A stretch of 64,000 nt of DNA from Callorhinus ursinus (Eukaryota; Chordata; Mammalia; Carnivora; Otariidae). The stretch lies in contig NW_020313168.1 in NCBI RefSeq assembly GCF_003265705.1, forward strand, positions 4,522,462 to 4,586,461, given 5' to 3'. Below the pieces are notes generated by a model. It saw nothing but the letters and a program-made list of their open reading frames with translations. It was not told the DNA's origin and did no database searches. This document shows, piece by piece, positions 35,101 through 64,000 of the stretch (the first letter of the stretch is position 1; each line of letters begins with the position of its first letter). Position numbers and translations under genes: made by a program.

Positions 35101-36885
35101 GGGCACCTCCCTAGCACCAGCATAGGGACCCCTTCCCCAGATGCTTCTCCAGGGCAGAGGGTATGACCCCGCCAAGCAGGGCTTGTCACAATGCCTGACA
35201 CCCCCCAGCTCCTAGGCTCTGCAAGCTAAGCCAGGGTAGGCACATCGAAAGGCTGGGAACAGACTGACTCACTGAAGACCTCCAGGGGCCCCTCCCCACA
35301 TGGCCATGGAGACTTCTAGAAGCAGAGTGTACTGTGCTCTTCTGAAGCTCAGGCTGAGCTGACGGCTGGCGCCTCCCACTGGGAGCAATCAGACGGTGAG
35401 CGGGGTCCGAGGGGCGAGCGCTCCGCAGACTGGCCAGAGCCCCCAGGCCCAAGGAAGCAGCAGCTCCCCAGGACCTGAGTGCACCGGCAGCCACGTCCCT
35501 TCCACACCCCTCGGAAGGGTGCTGAGTTCTACACCCACCCTGGTGCGCAGACTGACCCAGCACACCCCCACGCCGACGCCAACGCCAGGCGCACAAGTGG
35601 GCAGCGGCATCCCCGCAGGCAGAGCTTTCGGGGGCGGCTCCCAGGGCAGCCCCAGCAGGGCTCAAGGATTAGCGCAGTGGGGAGGGTCCCTTCCCCTGCC
35701 CCCTTCTGGGCTGGGGCAGGCCGTGTCCGCAGAGGCTTTCCAGCCTCCGGGAGCAGGGCCCAGGGTCCACGATTCTTTTAGGGGTCCACAAAAATGCTTT
35801 AATTTTTTTTAAAGAAGAGAAAGGGCAACCCATTCAGGACCCCTCTCACTCTAGAGAGCTTTCTATCTGTTCTCAGCTTCACTTAATAAACTATCACTCC
35901 ACCCTCTCGTGTCCCCGAGATTCAGTCTTCGACTCTGTGGGATGAGAACCCTGAAAAGCAGCCCCCCCCCCGCCGAGGGTGACATGTGGGGAAGAGAGGA
36001 AGTGCCAGGAGGGCTGGGTACAGCTCTCCAGGGCACGCTGGCCCCCTCCACAGCCCCTGGCTCCAACAGGTGTTCAGTCCAATAAGCTGTCTGTCCTTCC
36101 ATTCCACGGGCACCGGAGCGGAGGGGCAGTCGGGTGACACATTCCCCCCACGGCCCCCTGCCACCCCGTGGCCATCTCATTCCCTCTCGGGAAGAGGGAG
36201 GAGAGCATGCCATTAAGCTTTCTTACTTGCTTCTAACTTCAAGCTGTTCCTTCTGGCCTCCCCTTCAGTGGCGTGTCTTCCATCCGATGTCCAGTGTACC
36301 GTCTTCCCAGAGGAGCAGGCACTGATATGTCCTCGGCCCGGGCCCAGTACTCTGCTCCCATGCCCTAGGCAAGACCAGAACTATACAGAACACCTCACGT
36401 TTGCAGAGCACTTGGAAGTGAACACGGTCTAATCATCATTTGCTTCTTGTGTCTTGACAACGACCCCAATGAGATGGACCTGCCTCCTCCCATTCCACGG
36501 TCAGTGATGGCAGCAAGATGGAAGGGACTTTGGAGGGCTCCGGACTTGGCCTTCACAGTGAGAAGCAGGGCTCGGGGAGGCTCAGTGGCTTGCCCAACGT
36601 CCCGCAGCCTGCTGGACTCGCAGCCACCTGCTCAGGTACAGCCCCCTCCCCGCTCCGGGCTTGACCATCCTTAAGCTGCAAGAGCTGCAACTAGACCATT
36701 TTAGTCTTTCCCAACTCAACTTTAACAGTCCGTAATTTTATTCTCCATTTAGAAAAATAAGCCTGTTGATGGAAAAAAAAAAATCCTAAACCAAAACACA
36801 TACACACAAACCAGAGAAAGATGATTCCAGATTAACCAGGTTTTTTGTAAAAGTCAAAGGCTTTGCAATTCCAGGGTTTCGGAGT
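32128..36885. other. Intergenic, no gene recognised
   Basis: Includes a small CpG-rich patch (about 32520-32700), a short SINE at 33.1 kb, and a MIR/L2-like piece near 36384-36640 (gcagagcacttggaagtgaa, ggctcagtggcttgcccaac). No coding region can be supported. Confidence 0.45.
33098..33209 (-). mobile_element. Short carnivore tRNA-SINE variant, reverse orientation
   Basis: ttttttaagattttattttt, aagtcatctccacacccaac, agggggctcgaactcacaac, cccgagatcaagagtcacac, then gagccatctgggcacccc. Same short subtype as the copy at 14309-14405, without a CT-rich tail. Confidence 0.85.
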
Positions 36886-36892
36886 ACACTTC

Positions 36893-37380
36893 CTGTATTA
36901 GTCAGGGTTCTCCAGAGAGTCGGAATCAAGAGAACGCATATACAGAAGGAGTTCTGATGTAGGGAATGAGTTTGCACGATTACGGCGGCTGACAGGTCCC
37001 AAGATCTGCAGTTGGCAAGCTGGAGACTCTGGAGGGCTTGATGGTATTATTCTGGTCCAAAGGCCAGCAGGTTTGAGACCCAGAAGGAGACAACTTTTTA
37101 GTCCGAAGGCAAGAAAAAGCTGATATCCCAGTTTGAAGACCACTAGGCAGGGGGAATCCTCTCTTCCTTTGGGGAGGGCAGCCTTTTGTTCTATTCAGGA
37201 CTTCAACTGATTGGACAAGACCCACCTGCATTAGGAAAAGCGATCTGCTTCACTCACTCTACCCATGTCATTGTTGATCTCGTGCAAAAAAGCACCTCCA
37301 CACAAACACCCAGGATAATGTTTGACCAAATATCTGGGTACCGCATGGCCCAGCCAAACTGACACGTTAACTATGGCACC
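36893..37380 (+). mobile_element. Ancient interspersed repeat (LTR- or DNA-type), about 490 bp
   Basis: Starts cctgtattagtcagggttct, ccagagagtcggaatcaaga; continues acaggtcccaagatctgcag, ttggcaagctggagactctg, ttgttctattcaggacttca, actgattggacaagacccac; ends caggataatgtttgaccaaa, tatctgggtaccgcatggcc. This is a widespread mammalian repeat and here close to full length. I do not assign the family name with certainty. Confidence 0.6.
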
Positions 37381-39811
37381 CCTTCTGAGAGATTTCCGGA
37401 GACATGAGGGCTAGAGAATGTCCTCCCATGGCTCTGACTTGCAGGGCAGAGCTGGAGAAAGGACGTCACCACCACCCCAGCTGGCAACGGAGGGTGCCGT
37501 GTCTCCCATGCGGCCACAAGGTGGCATCCGGGAGGGACTTCCCGGGCCAGAGCCGGGACTACCTTGAGCTTCAGTGGCCTGGGTGGCTGAGCTTGGGCTT
37601 CACTCTGGCTGTAGCACCAGGACTGTCAGATCATGGGTGTAGACTGGGTTCAACTCCACGGACCCACGCTGCTCTACAGATGGAGCTGGGAGCGCCTTCC
37701 TCCCTGCAGCCAGGCCTCTTGCCCCTCGCTGGTTCCCAGAAATAGCCCAGAGAGCAGGCCGCAGATTGTTCTCTCCTTCACGGGTCACAGGACACAGAGC
37801 AGCTGGGCTGATGCACGGAGGCTCAGTGATTTGCATATCCGAGGGCTCATGACTGTTTCCCAGTGGGTGTCAACACGGGTCCTGGAGACCGAGTTCTTAA
37901 ACCCAAAGGCAAGGTCAGAGCAGGAGAGGTCTAGCCACTTCTATCGGAGAAGCACGGGCAAGGGGCTCGACTCTCATGGGACCGGCCTCTCAGACGTCCT
38001 CCTGGAGAGCAGCGCTGAGCTTCGCAGTCACCTGCCGCCAGCCGAGTGGGCTCGGCTTCGCTGTCCTGCACACACAAGCCCGGGATGGGACAGAAGCTGC
38101 AGGCCTCAGCAGCCCCAACTGGTGCTTTGGTGATCTGGACAAAGGAAAGCAAGCCTGAGTCCCAGCAAGACAGCCGGTGTTACTGTCCCTCGAGGCAAAT
38201 TACCTGTCTAAAACCCTAACTAAAAACACCACCACCCACAAACCTCTGTTTTATAAGGTAAAACAGGGATCTAGAAAAGTGCATGGGTCCAACAAACGAC
38301 TCAGCCCCCTGGAGCTGCCGGACTCCCCCACACCCACGGGGCTTCCCGTGACGAAACCACCACGGGGGGGCTGGGGGCTCTCACTGCGGCTGGGCTGGTC
38401 CCGCACAGACGCACCCGTATCACAGACCAAGACTCTCAGATTGACCCATGGGAATGCTGCCACTGGTTATGAAAGACAGAAACTTATGCGTACGCTGCCC
38501 CTGTTTCCTGCCCCGTTTTTGAAAAAGTTGTCTGATACAGACACAGGGCGGTAGCCAACACGTACCCCCCTCTCCCCTCTGCAGCCTCGCTGGCCCTAAG
38601 GCCCCCGTCCTCGGTCGCCCCCGGCACCCTGGCACCCTCTCCGGACCGGGCAGGAGGGCGTGCGGCCACCTGACCCCGATGTGCCGTGCTGCTGGCTAGA
38701 AACTCCGAGGCTTCCTCTTTCTTTCCTTGAAAATCCCAATTATTCTACTTCTTCCCCCACAAAGCCCAGCCTTTGGGAAGCCTGAGGTCGCCCCGGCTGC
38801 CTGAGTCTCACCGAAGTATCTCTGGGGACTGGGCTTCCTGCTTCGCTCACCCTCAAGCCGTGTCCCCTCCGACATCTCTTCACCTCTGTACTTCCTGACT
38901 TGTCTGATTCCCCCTAGAGCCTTACCCCTGGCATCCTCCACTTTACGTCCTAACTCCATCTGAATTTCTGAAGTGGTTTCATTCATTTCTAATTCCTGTC
39001 ACTTTGTTTCTGAGCTTTTCTAATACATTCTTTCCTGTCACGTCTACTCTCTTGATGTCTTTGGGTTCCTTAAAAAAAGCCCAGAACAGAGACTCTCCCA
39101 CCCAGAGGGCCGGTGGTCGCCAGAGGGGGCGGGGGCGGCGAAGCACAGACTTCCAGTCACCAAGTCGGTCAGTCACGGAGACCAGAGGGACCCCGGCACG
39201 GGGGTGCCGACGGCACCGTGACGGTGTCGTGGCAGGCGGCGGCCACACCGGTCGTGGAGAGCACGGAGCCACGCACGGAGCTTTCCCGGCTCCGGCCCTG
39301 CTTCCGCCTTCTCCCCCTCGTGTCGGCCCCGTCCTGCTGAGCTTTCATTCCACTCCCGGTGGCTTTCCCTCAGTGTGGGACCCCTCCTGGCGGGGAGCCC
39401 CGTCAGGCCGCGCTGGAAGCTCCAAGGGGCCGACCGCCCCACCCCACGGGCCCCTTGCCCACGGCCCTGGCATCCACCATCGGAAGGAGGGCTTAGCCCA
39501 GGCCCTGCTCCCGTCCATCAGACTGAACACTGTTGAACACTGGGGCCTATGACCGTTGCTGGTTGGTGCCTCTGTTCGGGGTTTGTGCAGATACCTTATC
39601 ACCTAGACTGTGAGTGCTGTCCATAGCGGTTTTTCACTGTGGTAGAAAATAAGTAACAAACGTTGCCATTTTAACCCCTTTTAAGCCCACAATTCAGATG
39701 GCTGCAGGTTTGAGGCTTGGCAGTCTAGCTGCTGTTTTTACACGGGATGCCACTACCCCGTTCCCAGAACCCCTGCTTTCCAAAGCCCTTTCAAACAAAA
39801 CTGATTCACTG

Positions 39812-40012
39812 GGGGGCGCCTGGGTGGCTCAGTCAGTTGAGTGTCTGCCTTTGGCTCAGGTCACGATCCCGGGGTTCTGGGATCTCTGGGATGGAGCCCC
39901 ACGTCAGGCTCCCCGCTCAGCTGGGGGTCTGCCGCTCCCTCTCCGTCTCCCTCTGCTGCTGTCCCTGCTTGTGCTCTCTCACTCACTCAAAATCTTAAAA
40001 AAAAAAACAAAA
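39812..40012 (+). mobile_element. Carnivore tRNA-derived SINE
   Basis: Head ggggggcgcctgggtggctc, body with a duplicated gggatctctgggatgg, the CT-rich region, aaaatctt and an A-run. Flanked by actgattcactgg and accgattcactgg (12 of 13). Inserted about 0.6 kb beyond the SEC14L1 poly(A) site. Confidence 0.93.
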
Positions 40013-40594
40013 ACCGATTCACTGGTCTGTCATGACAACATTTTACCGAGAACACCTCTGCCTTGACCGGAGAACTGACAGGCGCCCTACGGTTGTGCTC
40101 AGGTATGAAACGAAGGGATGTGTTTAAGGAGAAATACGTACTCAAGGTCCGGCGGCCCAAAAGAACACGGGGACCGTCGTTCAGGACATCCCACTTTCAC
40201 TACGTTCTGAGACGGCCGAGACAGCACCAGGTAACACGTGATTTCTCCTGCCGCCACCGTGAGAATCCGATGCTAACCCAACAGCTTGGTAAGAGCAGGC
40301 CTGACAGGAGGGCAGGCAGAGAACTCAGAGCCCGAAAGGAACTGGTGTAAACCCTGCCCTTCCTCCGGCAACACGCCGAGGCCTCAGTGAGCAACACAGG
40401 TGCTGCTGAGGCGGGAATGACGCACATCACCTCTCTCGCTTGCTGACAAACTCAAACTCAGACTGAGCTACGGATGGGCGGACATCCACGCACCTGCTCA
40501 CCACCCCACATCTGCTCAGTCCACACTCCAAGGGAGGCTGATGCTTCACGTTTCACAGGAAGAAAGAGACATTCTCTTCTTGAAACAGTTCACG

Positions 40595-40600
40595 TTTATT
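40595..40600 (-). promoter_or_regulatory. SEC14L1: SEC14L1 poly(A) signal AATAAA
   Basis: The minus strand reads aataataaacgtgaactgtt. A U/GU-rich element (tgtctctttcttcctgtg) follows about 20-40 nt downstream, as expected for a cleavage site near 40578. Confidence 0.75.
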
Positions 40601-41779
40601 ATTGATAACAGTAAAAAAATCTTTTAAAGACTATCAGTATTGTATTACCAAGAGTGAGGTAATATGTTTACAAAACATTTACAGAATTTGATATGCAAAT
40701 AATGAATTTAGGAAGAAAAGTGAGTTAAGACACTAGTAATAGAGGGGAAATCAAAAGAACCCTTAGTGCAGGAGAAAGGCGGAGTGCGAGAGCGCAGGGC
40801 ACTGGAAGTAGGGGCAGAGTCCGGGTCCGGGCGCCCGCGGCCCCCTCCAAGGAGAAGCAGGTGCCGTGTCACTCATGAGGAACCCTGCAGGCGTCTGCGC
40901 AGTGATGTGCTTTGAACTCTGAGAGACGCATTCAACTCTCTGGGGACAAGACAGTGCCACTTCTGAGCCAACTTAAAACGAACACGTCTTCAGACTGGGG
41001 GAGGGGGAGGGAATGGCTGCAACTCAAGCAGTTCTACAGACATCCCTGGGCTGAGGTGGACTGTGGAGGGAAGCGTTTTCTTGGCAGCTGTCAGCAAAAT
41101 CGCCATCTGAGACACAGAGAGAGAGAGAAAGAAAGAAAGAAGGAAGGGACCATCTTCAGGTCCTTATAATTTAGAAGCAGGAAGCACTGATCGGAAGCAG
41201 CACAGGGGCACTAACCAACCCTACTGTGCTTTCTGGAAACAAGGCTTTAGGTGCCAATGGCGAGCGTATCTTTTCAGAGGCCACACACTCCGGGAAGGCC
41301 GGCGACCACGGAGAAGCCCAGTCTTCAGTTGTGCGGGCCGCCTCGGGGGCCTCCCTGACCCGGCGTTCCTCACGAGCCCGCTGGGGCTCGCCCGCGGCGC
41401 CCACACCTGTCCACCCTGCAGCCACCCACCTCGGGCCTCGAGAGCGGATGGCAAGCAATGCGGCCCAGGCTTCCGTGCTTCTCACACCTGCCGCTAACGG
41501 CCACGTGGGCTGTGGCACATATCTTTAAAAACACAGCCTCTTCCAACACACGACACCACACATCACATCCTTATCACAAACGCTGACCCTACGCAACATC
41601 CAGACAGATTCGCAAATGACCTGCTTTTCCCATAAAAAGCTGAAAAAAACATGGGCCAACACAAGAATTGGGAATCAAAAACAAAACAAAGAAGGCAAAC
41701 CAAGCTCATACTCTGATTTGCTTCGAAGAAGAATCCCTTGTAACTTATCTCACTTTCTACTTGCCCCATTTCTCACCAA

Positions 41780-41992
41780 CACCACACTGATGCCCACCCA
41801 CACCCCCCCCCCCCCGCCCCCCCCCCCTCACGTGCCCCCCAATGCCACACTTGCACACACGTGCCACACACACTGTCACGCTCACCCACGTGTGCCCCCA
41901 CGCACTGCCACCCACTCCAAACACCCCCCACGCGCTGCCTCACTCACACGCGTGTGCCCCCACTGCCGCGCACGCCCCCCACACGTAGGCAA
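41780..41992 (-). repeat. C-run and CA-rich low-complexity block in the SEC14L1 3' UTR
   Basis: The plus strand has C13-G-C11 at 41803-41827, followed by about 160 bp of cacacgtgccacacacactg type with frequent cccccac. In the mRNA this reads as GT/G-rich sequence ending in G11-C-G13. A separate G13 run lies at 42374-42386. Confidence 0.85.
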
Positions 41993-42895
41993 TGTCCTTC
42001 TATGAAGCAGCGGGGCTCCTGTAAGCCGCATGCTCTCCTGGAGCGGCCGCATGGCAAGAACACTCATCAGCGCAGATGGACACTGGACAACTTCAAAATG
42101 GCAAACATGACTGAGTCGTCACAACAGCCTTCGAGTGACTAGAAAGACCGCATGGGCTCTGACGCTATCAAGCTAAGAGGAGGCAGAGGGGACCTAAGTC
42201 TAGAGTGAGTTCAGAACTAGCATTTGCAGGTAAGAACATACCAGAAGGAAAAGGGAAAGAATCCCTTCCGCGCGAGTTCACATACAGAAAAATCCTGCTC
42301 TGAAAGTACCAGAAAGATGTGGAAAGCAGGAAAGAGAAGCTGTTTAATGGTGGTGGTGCTCTCCTGGCACCGTGGGGGGGGGGGGGTCCCCGAGAGCCCC
42401 CGGGCCCACCCGCACCCACTGCAGGACAGCGGGTCACCCGCCCGCGGGGCCCAAGCGAGGTGCTCCTGCAGGCTGCCCCCAAGTGCTCCCCACGGAAGCA
42501 GCGCTGCTCGAAGGACAGGGGCCTAGTGGGCGGCCCCTCGATCTGTGGGCCATGCCGGCTAACAGCAGAGGGTGACACTGTGACGTGGTGTGGGGACGAG
42601 CTGGTGGTTCCTGCCCCGTGTAGGAAGGTGGGTCACCTCTGAAGGATGGTGTAGGAATTCATCCGTTAACGGACAGGGTGTGGAGGTTGCTGGAAACATT
42701 TTTTGCATCAACATTTGAGACGAAGTCAACCTCTTAATTGTATATAAACTACTTTTCTTTCAAGAGAGCCCTTGTGCTCTGGTTTGATTTTGTGCACACT
42801 GTATACAAAATCTATGGCTATGGAGTTAGAGTTACAACTACCTGTCGAGACAGTCTGGGATCAAGCACTACATGTGCCATCTGGAGAGCTATCTG

Positions 42896-60345
<17,450 letters not shown>

Positions 60346-60484
60346 CTACAAAAAATTTTTTTTTAAAAAGTAATTGAACAAAGATGCAATCTGACAGTTT
60401 GTCATTGATAGTCTCCCTGGAAAAAAAGCATCTCTTAACACATGTCAACATGTTACATCAGAGTCATCTTTCTCTTTACATCAT

Positions 60485-61057
60485 AAGATTTCATTAAAAA
60501 AGAAAAAGACATTCTATGTTCATGGATTAGAAGACTCAGCGTGGTAAAGATGTCAACTCTTCCCATATGGATATAGAGGTTTAACATAATTCCTACAAAA
60601 TGCCAGCAAGGCTTATTTTGTTTAAGCTACAGACAAGATTATTTTAAAATTGATATGGAAAGGCAGAAGAACAGAAATAGCTACAACAATTTTGAAAAAG
60701 AAGACTACATTGGGAGGAATCACTCTACATGGTATGGTATTAGCAGGGACTACACACCTACAGTAATCCAGGCTAATGGTACTGGCAGAGGGACAGACAC
60801 AGAGGTCAGTGGACAGATTAGAGAGCTGTAAATTGACCCACACAAATATGCCCAACTGATTTTTGACAAAGGTGCAAAAGCAATTCAATAGAAGAAGTAT
60901 AGCCTTTTTTTCAAAAAATATTACTGGAGAAATTGCACACCGACAGGCAAAAAAAAATGGAGCTCAACCTGAACCACACACCTTATATAAAAATTAACTC
61001 AAAATGGATCAAGGACTTCACCATTTTTGTAACCTTCTTGAAGTGACACCACTATAG
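60485..61057 (+). mobile_element. Old L1M ORF2 3' fragment, left of the nested SINE
   Basis: ttctatgttcatggattaga, tttaacataattcctacaaa, attgatatggaaaggcagaa, cagtaatccaggctaatggt, ccaactgatttttgacaaag, aaaattaactcaaaatggat. These are the typical L1 ORF2 C-terminal coding phrases, now with stops and frameshifts. Antisense to SEC14L1. Confidence 0.85.
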
Positions 61058-61246
61058 GTGCGCCTGGGGGGCTCAGTCAGTTGAGCATCCAGCTCTTGGT
61101 TTCAGTTCAGGTCATGATCTCAGGGTCATGGGATTGAGCCCTGTGTTGGGTTCCACACTCAGCACAGAGTCTGCTTGAGATTCTCTCTCTCCCTCTGCCC
61201 CTCCCCCCAAAATAAATGAATAAACTCTTTAAAAAAAAGAAAGAAA
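61058..61246 (+). mobile_element. Carnivore tRNA-derived SINE nested in L1
   Basis: gtgcgcctggggggctcagt head, gggattgagccctgtgttgg, CT-rich part, aaaataaatgaataaactct, A-rich tail. Exact 14-bp duplication tgacaccactatag at 61044-61057 and 61247-61260, lying in the L1 sequence, so the SINE is younger than the L1. Confidence 0.96.
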
Positions 61247-61260
61247 TGACACCACTATAG

Positions 61261-61545
61261 AAATGCAGAACAGATTAGTGGTTGCTGTGGGGTAAGGGCA
61301 GGGGGGATGTGGGTGTGACTGTAACAGGGTAACAAAGAAAGATACTTGGAAAATGTTCTGTATCTTCACTGCATCAACATCAATATCCTGGTTCCGATGA
61401 TGTTACTACAGTTTCCCAAATGCCACAATTGGGGGAAAATGGTTAAAGAGCACATGGCCTCTCTCCATATTATTCCTTGTGAATAAAGTATTATTAATAA
61501 ATCATGAATCTTCAATAATCTCAAAATAAAAAACTGAATTAAAAA
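61261..61545 (+). mobile_element. Old L1M 3' fragment, right of the nested SINE
   Basis: gaacagattagtggttgctg, tggggtaagggcagggggga, gggtgtgactgtaacagggt, ttctgtatcttcactgcatc, then an AT-rich end. This is the 3' UTR-side pattern of old L1M elements and continues the left fragment. Confidence 0.65.
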
Positions 61546-62389
61546 AAATTTTCACTTGCTATATATAATTCATCCAAACTTTTAGAAGATGCACTCAGGC
61601 ACCTGAGTTTGCTGTGTAGTGTGTGGTGGTCCTTGAAGACAACTTTGCTGAAGCCCTTGCTACATTCACACTAAAACCTAAGCTACCTTAGCAGCTCACA
61701 GGGGTGCGTGAGCAGGAAACCATGGGACTCGGGATGACAAGTCCTGGGCTGTAAGAAGGGGCATAAAAAAGAAGCCCAGGGCTGGGCTCAGCAGTTCACT
61801 GAACTGATGCTCCTAACAAAGTGACAGACATCACTCCTCCATCGGGTTGTCCTAAAAATGGAGCGGGGGGGCTGACTTCCTACCTTAATCACAACCAAGC
61901 ACCGATTTAAGAAGAAATGTATGGTGTTAAAAAGATGAAATGAAAATCTGAAAGCAACATAGACTGCTCTGATTTTACCTCTAACAAGGAGCGAGTGGTT
62001 TTGGGGCACCACCATACTAAAAACACCACCTTCCGTGGAGAAGTTTCCTGACGTTCCCCGTGAACAGGTGTGAAGTCTGAACAGAAGTGATACTCCGATC
62101 ACAAGAGCCGCACTGAAAACCCACTACAGCACCAGAGCCACCTATTAATCCCTCCACCTGGTTTTCATCAATCCCGTTCCAAAGCGATGCTCGAGTCTCT
62201 GGTACATATCTTACCTCCTCACCATAACACCGCAGGGTTACACCAATCTGAACACTCCGGGCTGTGCTCCTGCCATCTACATGTTTACAGGATCCCACGC
62301 TAGGGAATGCGGGAGGGAGGGGAAATGAAGCAAACAGTTCAGGAAAGGGAGTCAGGGTAATATGAAAGCATACTAAGAATACGCAAGGT

Positions 62390-62660
62390 ATAAAGGCTTG
62401 AGGAGAAAGAACACCCTCAGCTTTGGAGAGCTGGTGGTTTGGGAAGGCTTCATGAAAGAGGAAGCACTGACACGGCCTCAAAGTGGGAAAGTCTGTCTGT
62501 CGTCAGCAAGGAGGGGAGAGATTTCCAGGAAAGAGAACCCAAGAACGCAGCCTAAGGAAACAGGCACCCAAAGCTGGCAGAGGCGAGGGAAGGGGACTGT
62601 GACAAGGCAGGTCTCCACTGAGGACTGACCGCATGGCCAGGCCCTGCAGGCACAGTGCTG
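62390..62660 (+). repeat. L2-like fragment in a SEC14L1 intron
   Basis: ggtttgggaaggcttcatga, aagaggaagcactgacacgg, cctcaaagtgggaaagtctg, gatttccaggaaagagaacc, caggcacccaaagctggcag. Resembles L2 3' regions. Diverged. Confidence 0.45.
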
Positions 62661-63721
62661 GCCGCCCTGGAACTGACCTCCTCCACAGCAGATGAAGAAG
62701 GAGGGAACTCTACCATGTGACCAGAGTCGCCTTTTCAGAAAATTAATGACAGTCTTGCACAGGGCATCTGGAAAGGAGGCAAAATTTACATGACCACCAG
62801 TTATATTTGCTTTTTAAAATGTTTTTACTTTGGGAGTCAAAAACATATTCTTCATATTTATCTACTCCCCTCCTCCACTCAAATATATTCTGAATCCCAT
62901 TACTGCTATAATCTTGATAAATCACACAATATTTGTCTCTTAATGCATTTTAAATAAATAACATTTAAGAAGTTTATCCAACTGCTCAGACAATACCACA
63001 GATAAGTCTCAAGGAGGCCCTAAAATTTGTATTAAGCACTACATACATGAACAATTCTAGAAAAAAATTTGCTATCATTTGTTCTACAGATACTGAAAAC
63101 CATCTAAACTAACTTCTAAATTGTAACACATTAAAACAAACAAACAAAAAACCAAAACCTGGCTTTGTACATTCCAGCACTATGACATACCAAAAAACTG
63201 AGAACACTAGGGCTTCAAACAAAACAATTCTTTTTAGGTTACATAAAGGGTAAAGCAAGTACTCACCAAGAAAAAATGTAAGCTAGGGTCTCTCCTATTG
63301 AAGGACGTATTAGATCATTTTCAACATACCCACAACATCTTTTAAACCCTTGAAATAGAGTGGTCAGCACAGGGCATTTCCCACACAGCCTAGCCTTTAA
63401 TTCAAAACACAGTACAAACTTTCCACTCCCTGTAAAGTCATCCAGCCGGGTAGACACCTGTACACACTCACTTATACCTTGGCCAGGTGGCATTTCAAGG
63501 ACCCAGGCTAGGAAGCATCTACCTTCCTCCCTCCACGGGCTGGTCTGCATCCATCACCCTGCCCCAGACGCGTTACTGAGCCACAGCGCAGACACCAAGT
63601 CCCATTTTTCTTCACATTGCCTAAAACAATGTCACTGTTCAATAAACATTCTTTGAATTATGGAATAAAACCTTACTAAATAAACCAATGAATCCAGCTT
63701 TTTGTTTCTGTGCTCACTTAC

Positions 63722-63793
63722 CTGGGCCAATCTTTCAGAAATATATAAGGTTAATGAATTCTGCATCCTTTTAGCACAGAAAACCCTAAATTT
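63722..63793 (-). other. Candidate alternative/cassette exon of SEC14L1
   Basis: In gene sense: polypyrimidine tract and acceptor ttttccacaaccctctag, 72 nt, then a perfect consensus donor cag/gtaagt. The 72 nt are open in phase 0 (24 codons) and contain an in-frame ATG at 63766-63764 followed by QNSLTLYISERLAQ, which would join in frame to AYERR of the next exon. Not part of the standard protein I know; the sequence could equally be an unused splice-like site pair. Confidence 0.35.
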
Positions 63794-64000
63794 CTAGAGG
63801 GTTGTGGAAAAGGAAAACTGCAGAAAGCTTTAGTCTCTGAAACTGCTTACAGATACCAGATCCCGGGTTTTCAGCACAAACTACAATCTATAAAGTTGCT
63901 ACAAAAATAGAGGCATTCTAGTTTTATCCAAAGGAAGAGCCTAGAAGCAATGACATATCAGCAGTCACAAGAAACTTGGCGTCTAGATCCCGGTTTCTAA

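Larger units (their letters stand above)
40578..42895 (-). other. SEC14L1: SEC14L1 3' untranslated region
   Basis: On the minus strand, from the stop codon to the AATAAA at 40600-40595 plus about 17 nt; about 2.3 kb. Both ends are AT-rich: the stop-proximal part (42640-42895) and the last 200 nt before the poly(A) signal look like typical conserved mammalian 3' UTR. The middle is more GC-rich and contains a CA/CG-rich low-complexity block and a long interrupted C-run that is G-rich in the mRNA. Extent is inferred from the signal; alternative poly(A) sites are possible. Confidence 0.75.
60346..64000 (-). other. SEC14L1: SEC14L1 5' intron, incomplete
   Basis: Intron upstream (in gene sense) of the exon at 60196-60345, running past the right edge. 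The exon encoding the conserved start MVQKYQSPVRVYKYPF was searched for by eye as its reverse complement and is not in this window. Contains an old L1 with a nested SINE, an L2-like piece near 62390-62660, and a candidate cassette exon at 63722-63793. Confidence 0.8.

Noticed and set aside
60346..64000. Search for the conserved first coding exon of SEC14L1 (MVQKYQSPVRVYKYP)
   Set aside because: Its reverse complement was not found by eye in this stretch; it presumably lies beyond the right edge.

Overview
This is nuclear DNA from a carnivoran mammal. Many copies of the tRNA-derived carnivore SINE are present (head gggcgcctgggtggctcagt, tail of CT-rich, AATAAA and A-run sequence). They are the form typical of bears, seals and mustelids; none has the gatccctgggtggcgcagcgg head of dog SINEC_Cf and none has the cat-type body. 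The L1 3' end at 49.9-50.4 kb is also carnivore-type. I infer a caniform outside Canidae; the species cannot be fixed from sequence alone.

Two genes are recognisable, both on the minus strand, in the order and orientation of human 17q25. From about 40.58 kb to the right edge lies SEC14L1: 14 coding exons with matching splice sites and phases give 694 residues, and with the 21-codon first coding exon known from the family (not found here) this is exactly the usual 715. The encoded order is PRELI/MSF1, SEC14 (CRAL-TRIO) and GOLD. The 3' UTR ends at an AATAAA near 40.6 kb. The other gene is SEPTIN9: a CpG island at about 7.2-8.2 kb holds the promoter and first exon of its longest isoform (v1), whose coding part is only 19 nt (MKKSYS plus one base). 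Everything left of 7,719 is SEPTIN9 intron 1.

The 32 kb between the SEPTIN9 promoter and the SEC14L1 poly(A) site has no supportable protein-coding gene. It holds SINEs, old L1 fragments, MIR/L2 remnants, a MER20, LTR-like fragments, simple repeats and a perfect CTCF-type motif at 28,431.

The most unusual observations are: (1) a carnivore SINE at 25.9-26.1 kb carrying a 43-bp non-SINE insert that is an inverted 42/43 copy of sequence about 0.5 kb downstream, the signature of a template switch; (2) a 72-nt open, phase-0 candidate cassette exon with near-ideal splice sites in the 5' part of SEC14L1; (3) a SEC14L1 stop codon at the last splice junction where splicing and intron retention encode the same C terminus; (4) a long interrupted G-run in the SEC14L1 3' UTR. 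One 100-N assembly gap lies within an L1 3' UTR in a SEC14L1 intron.
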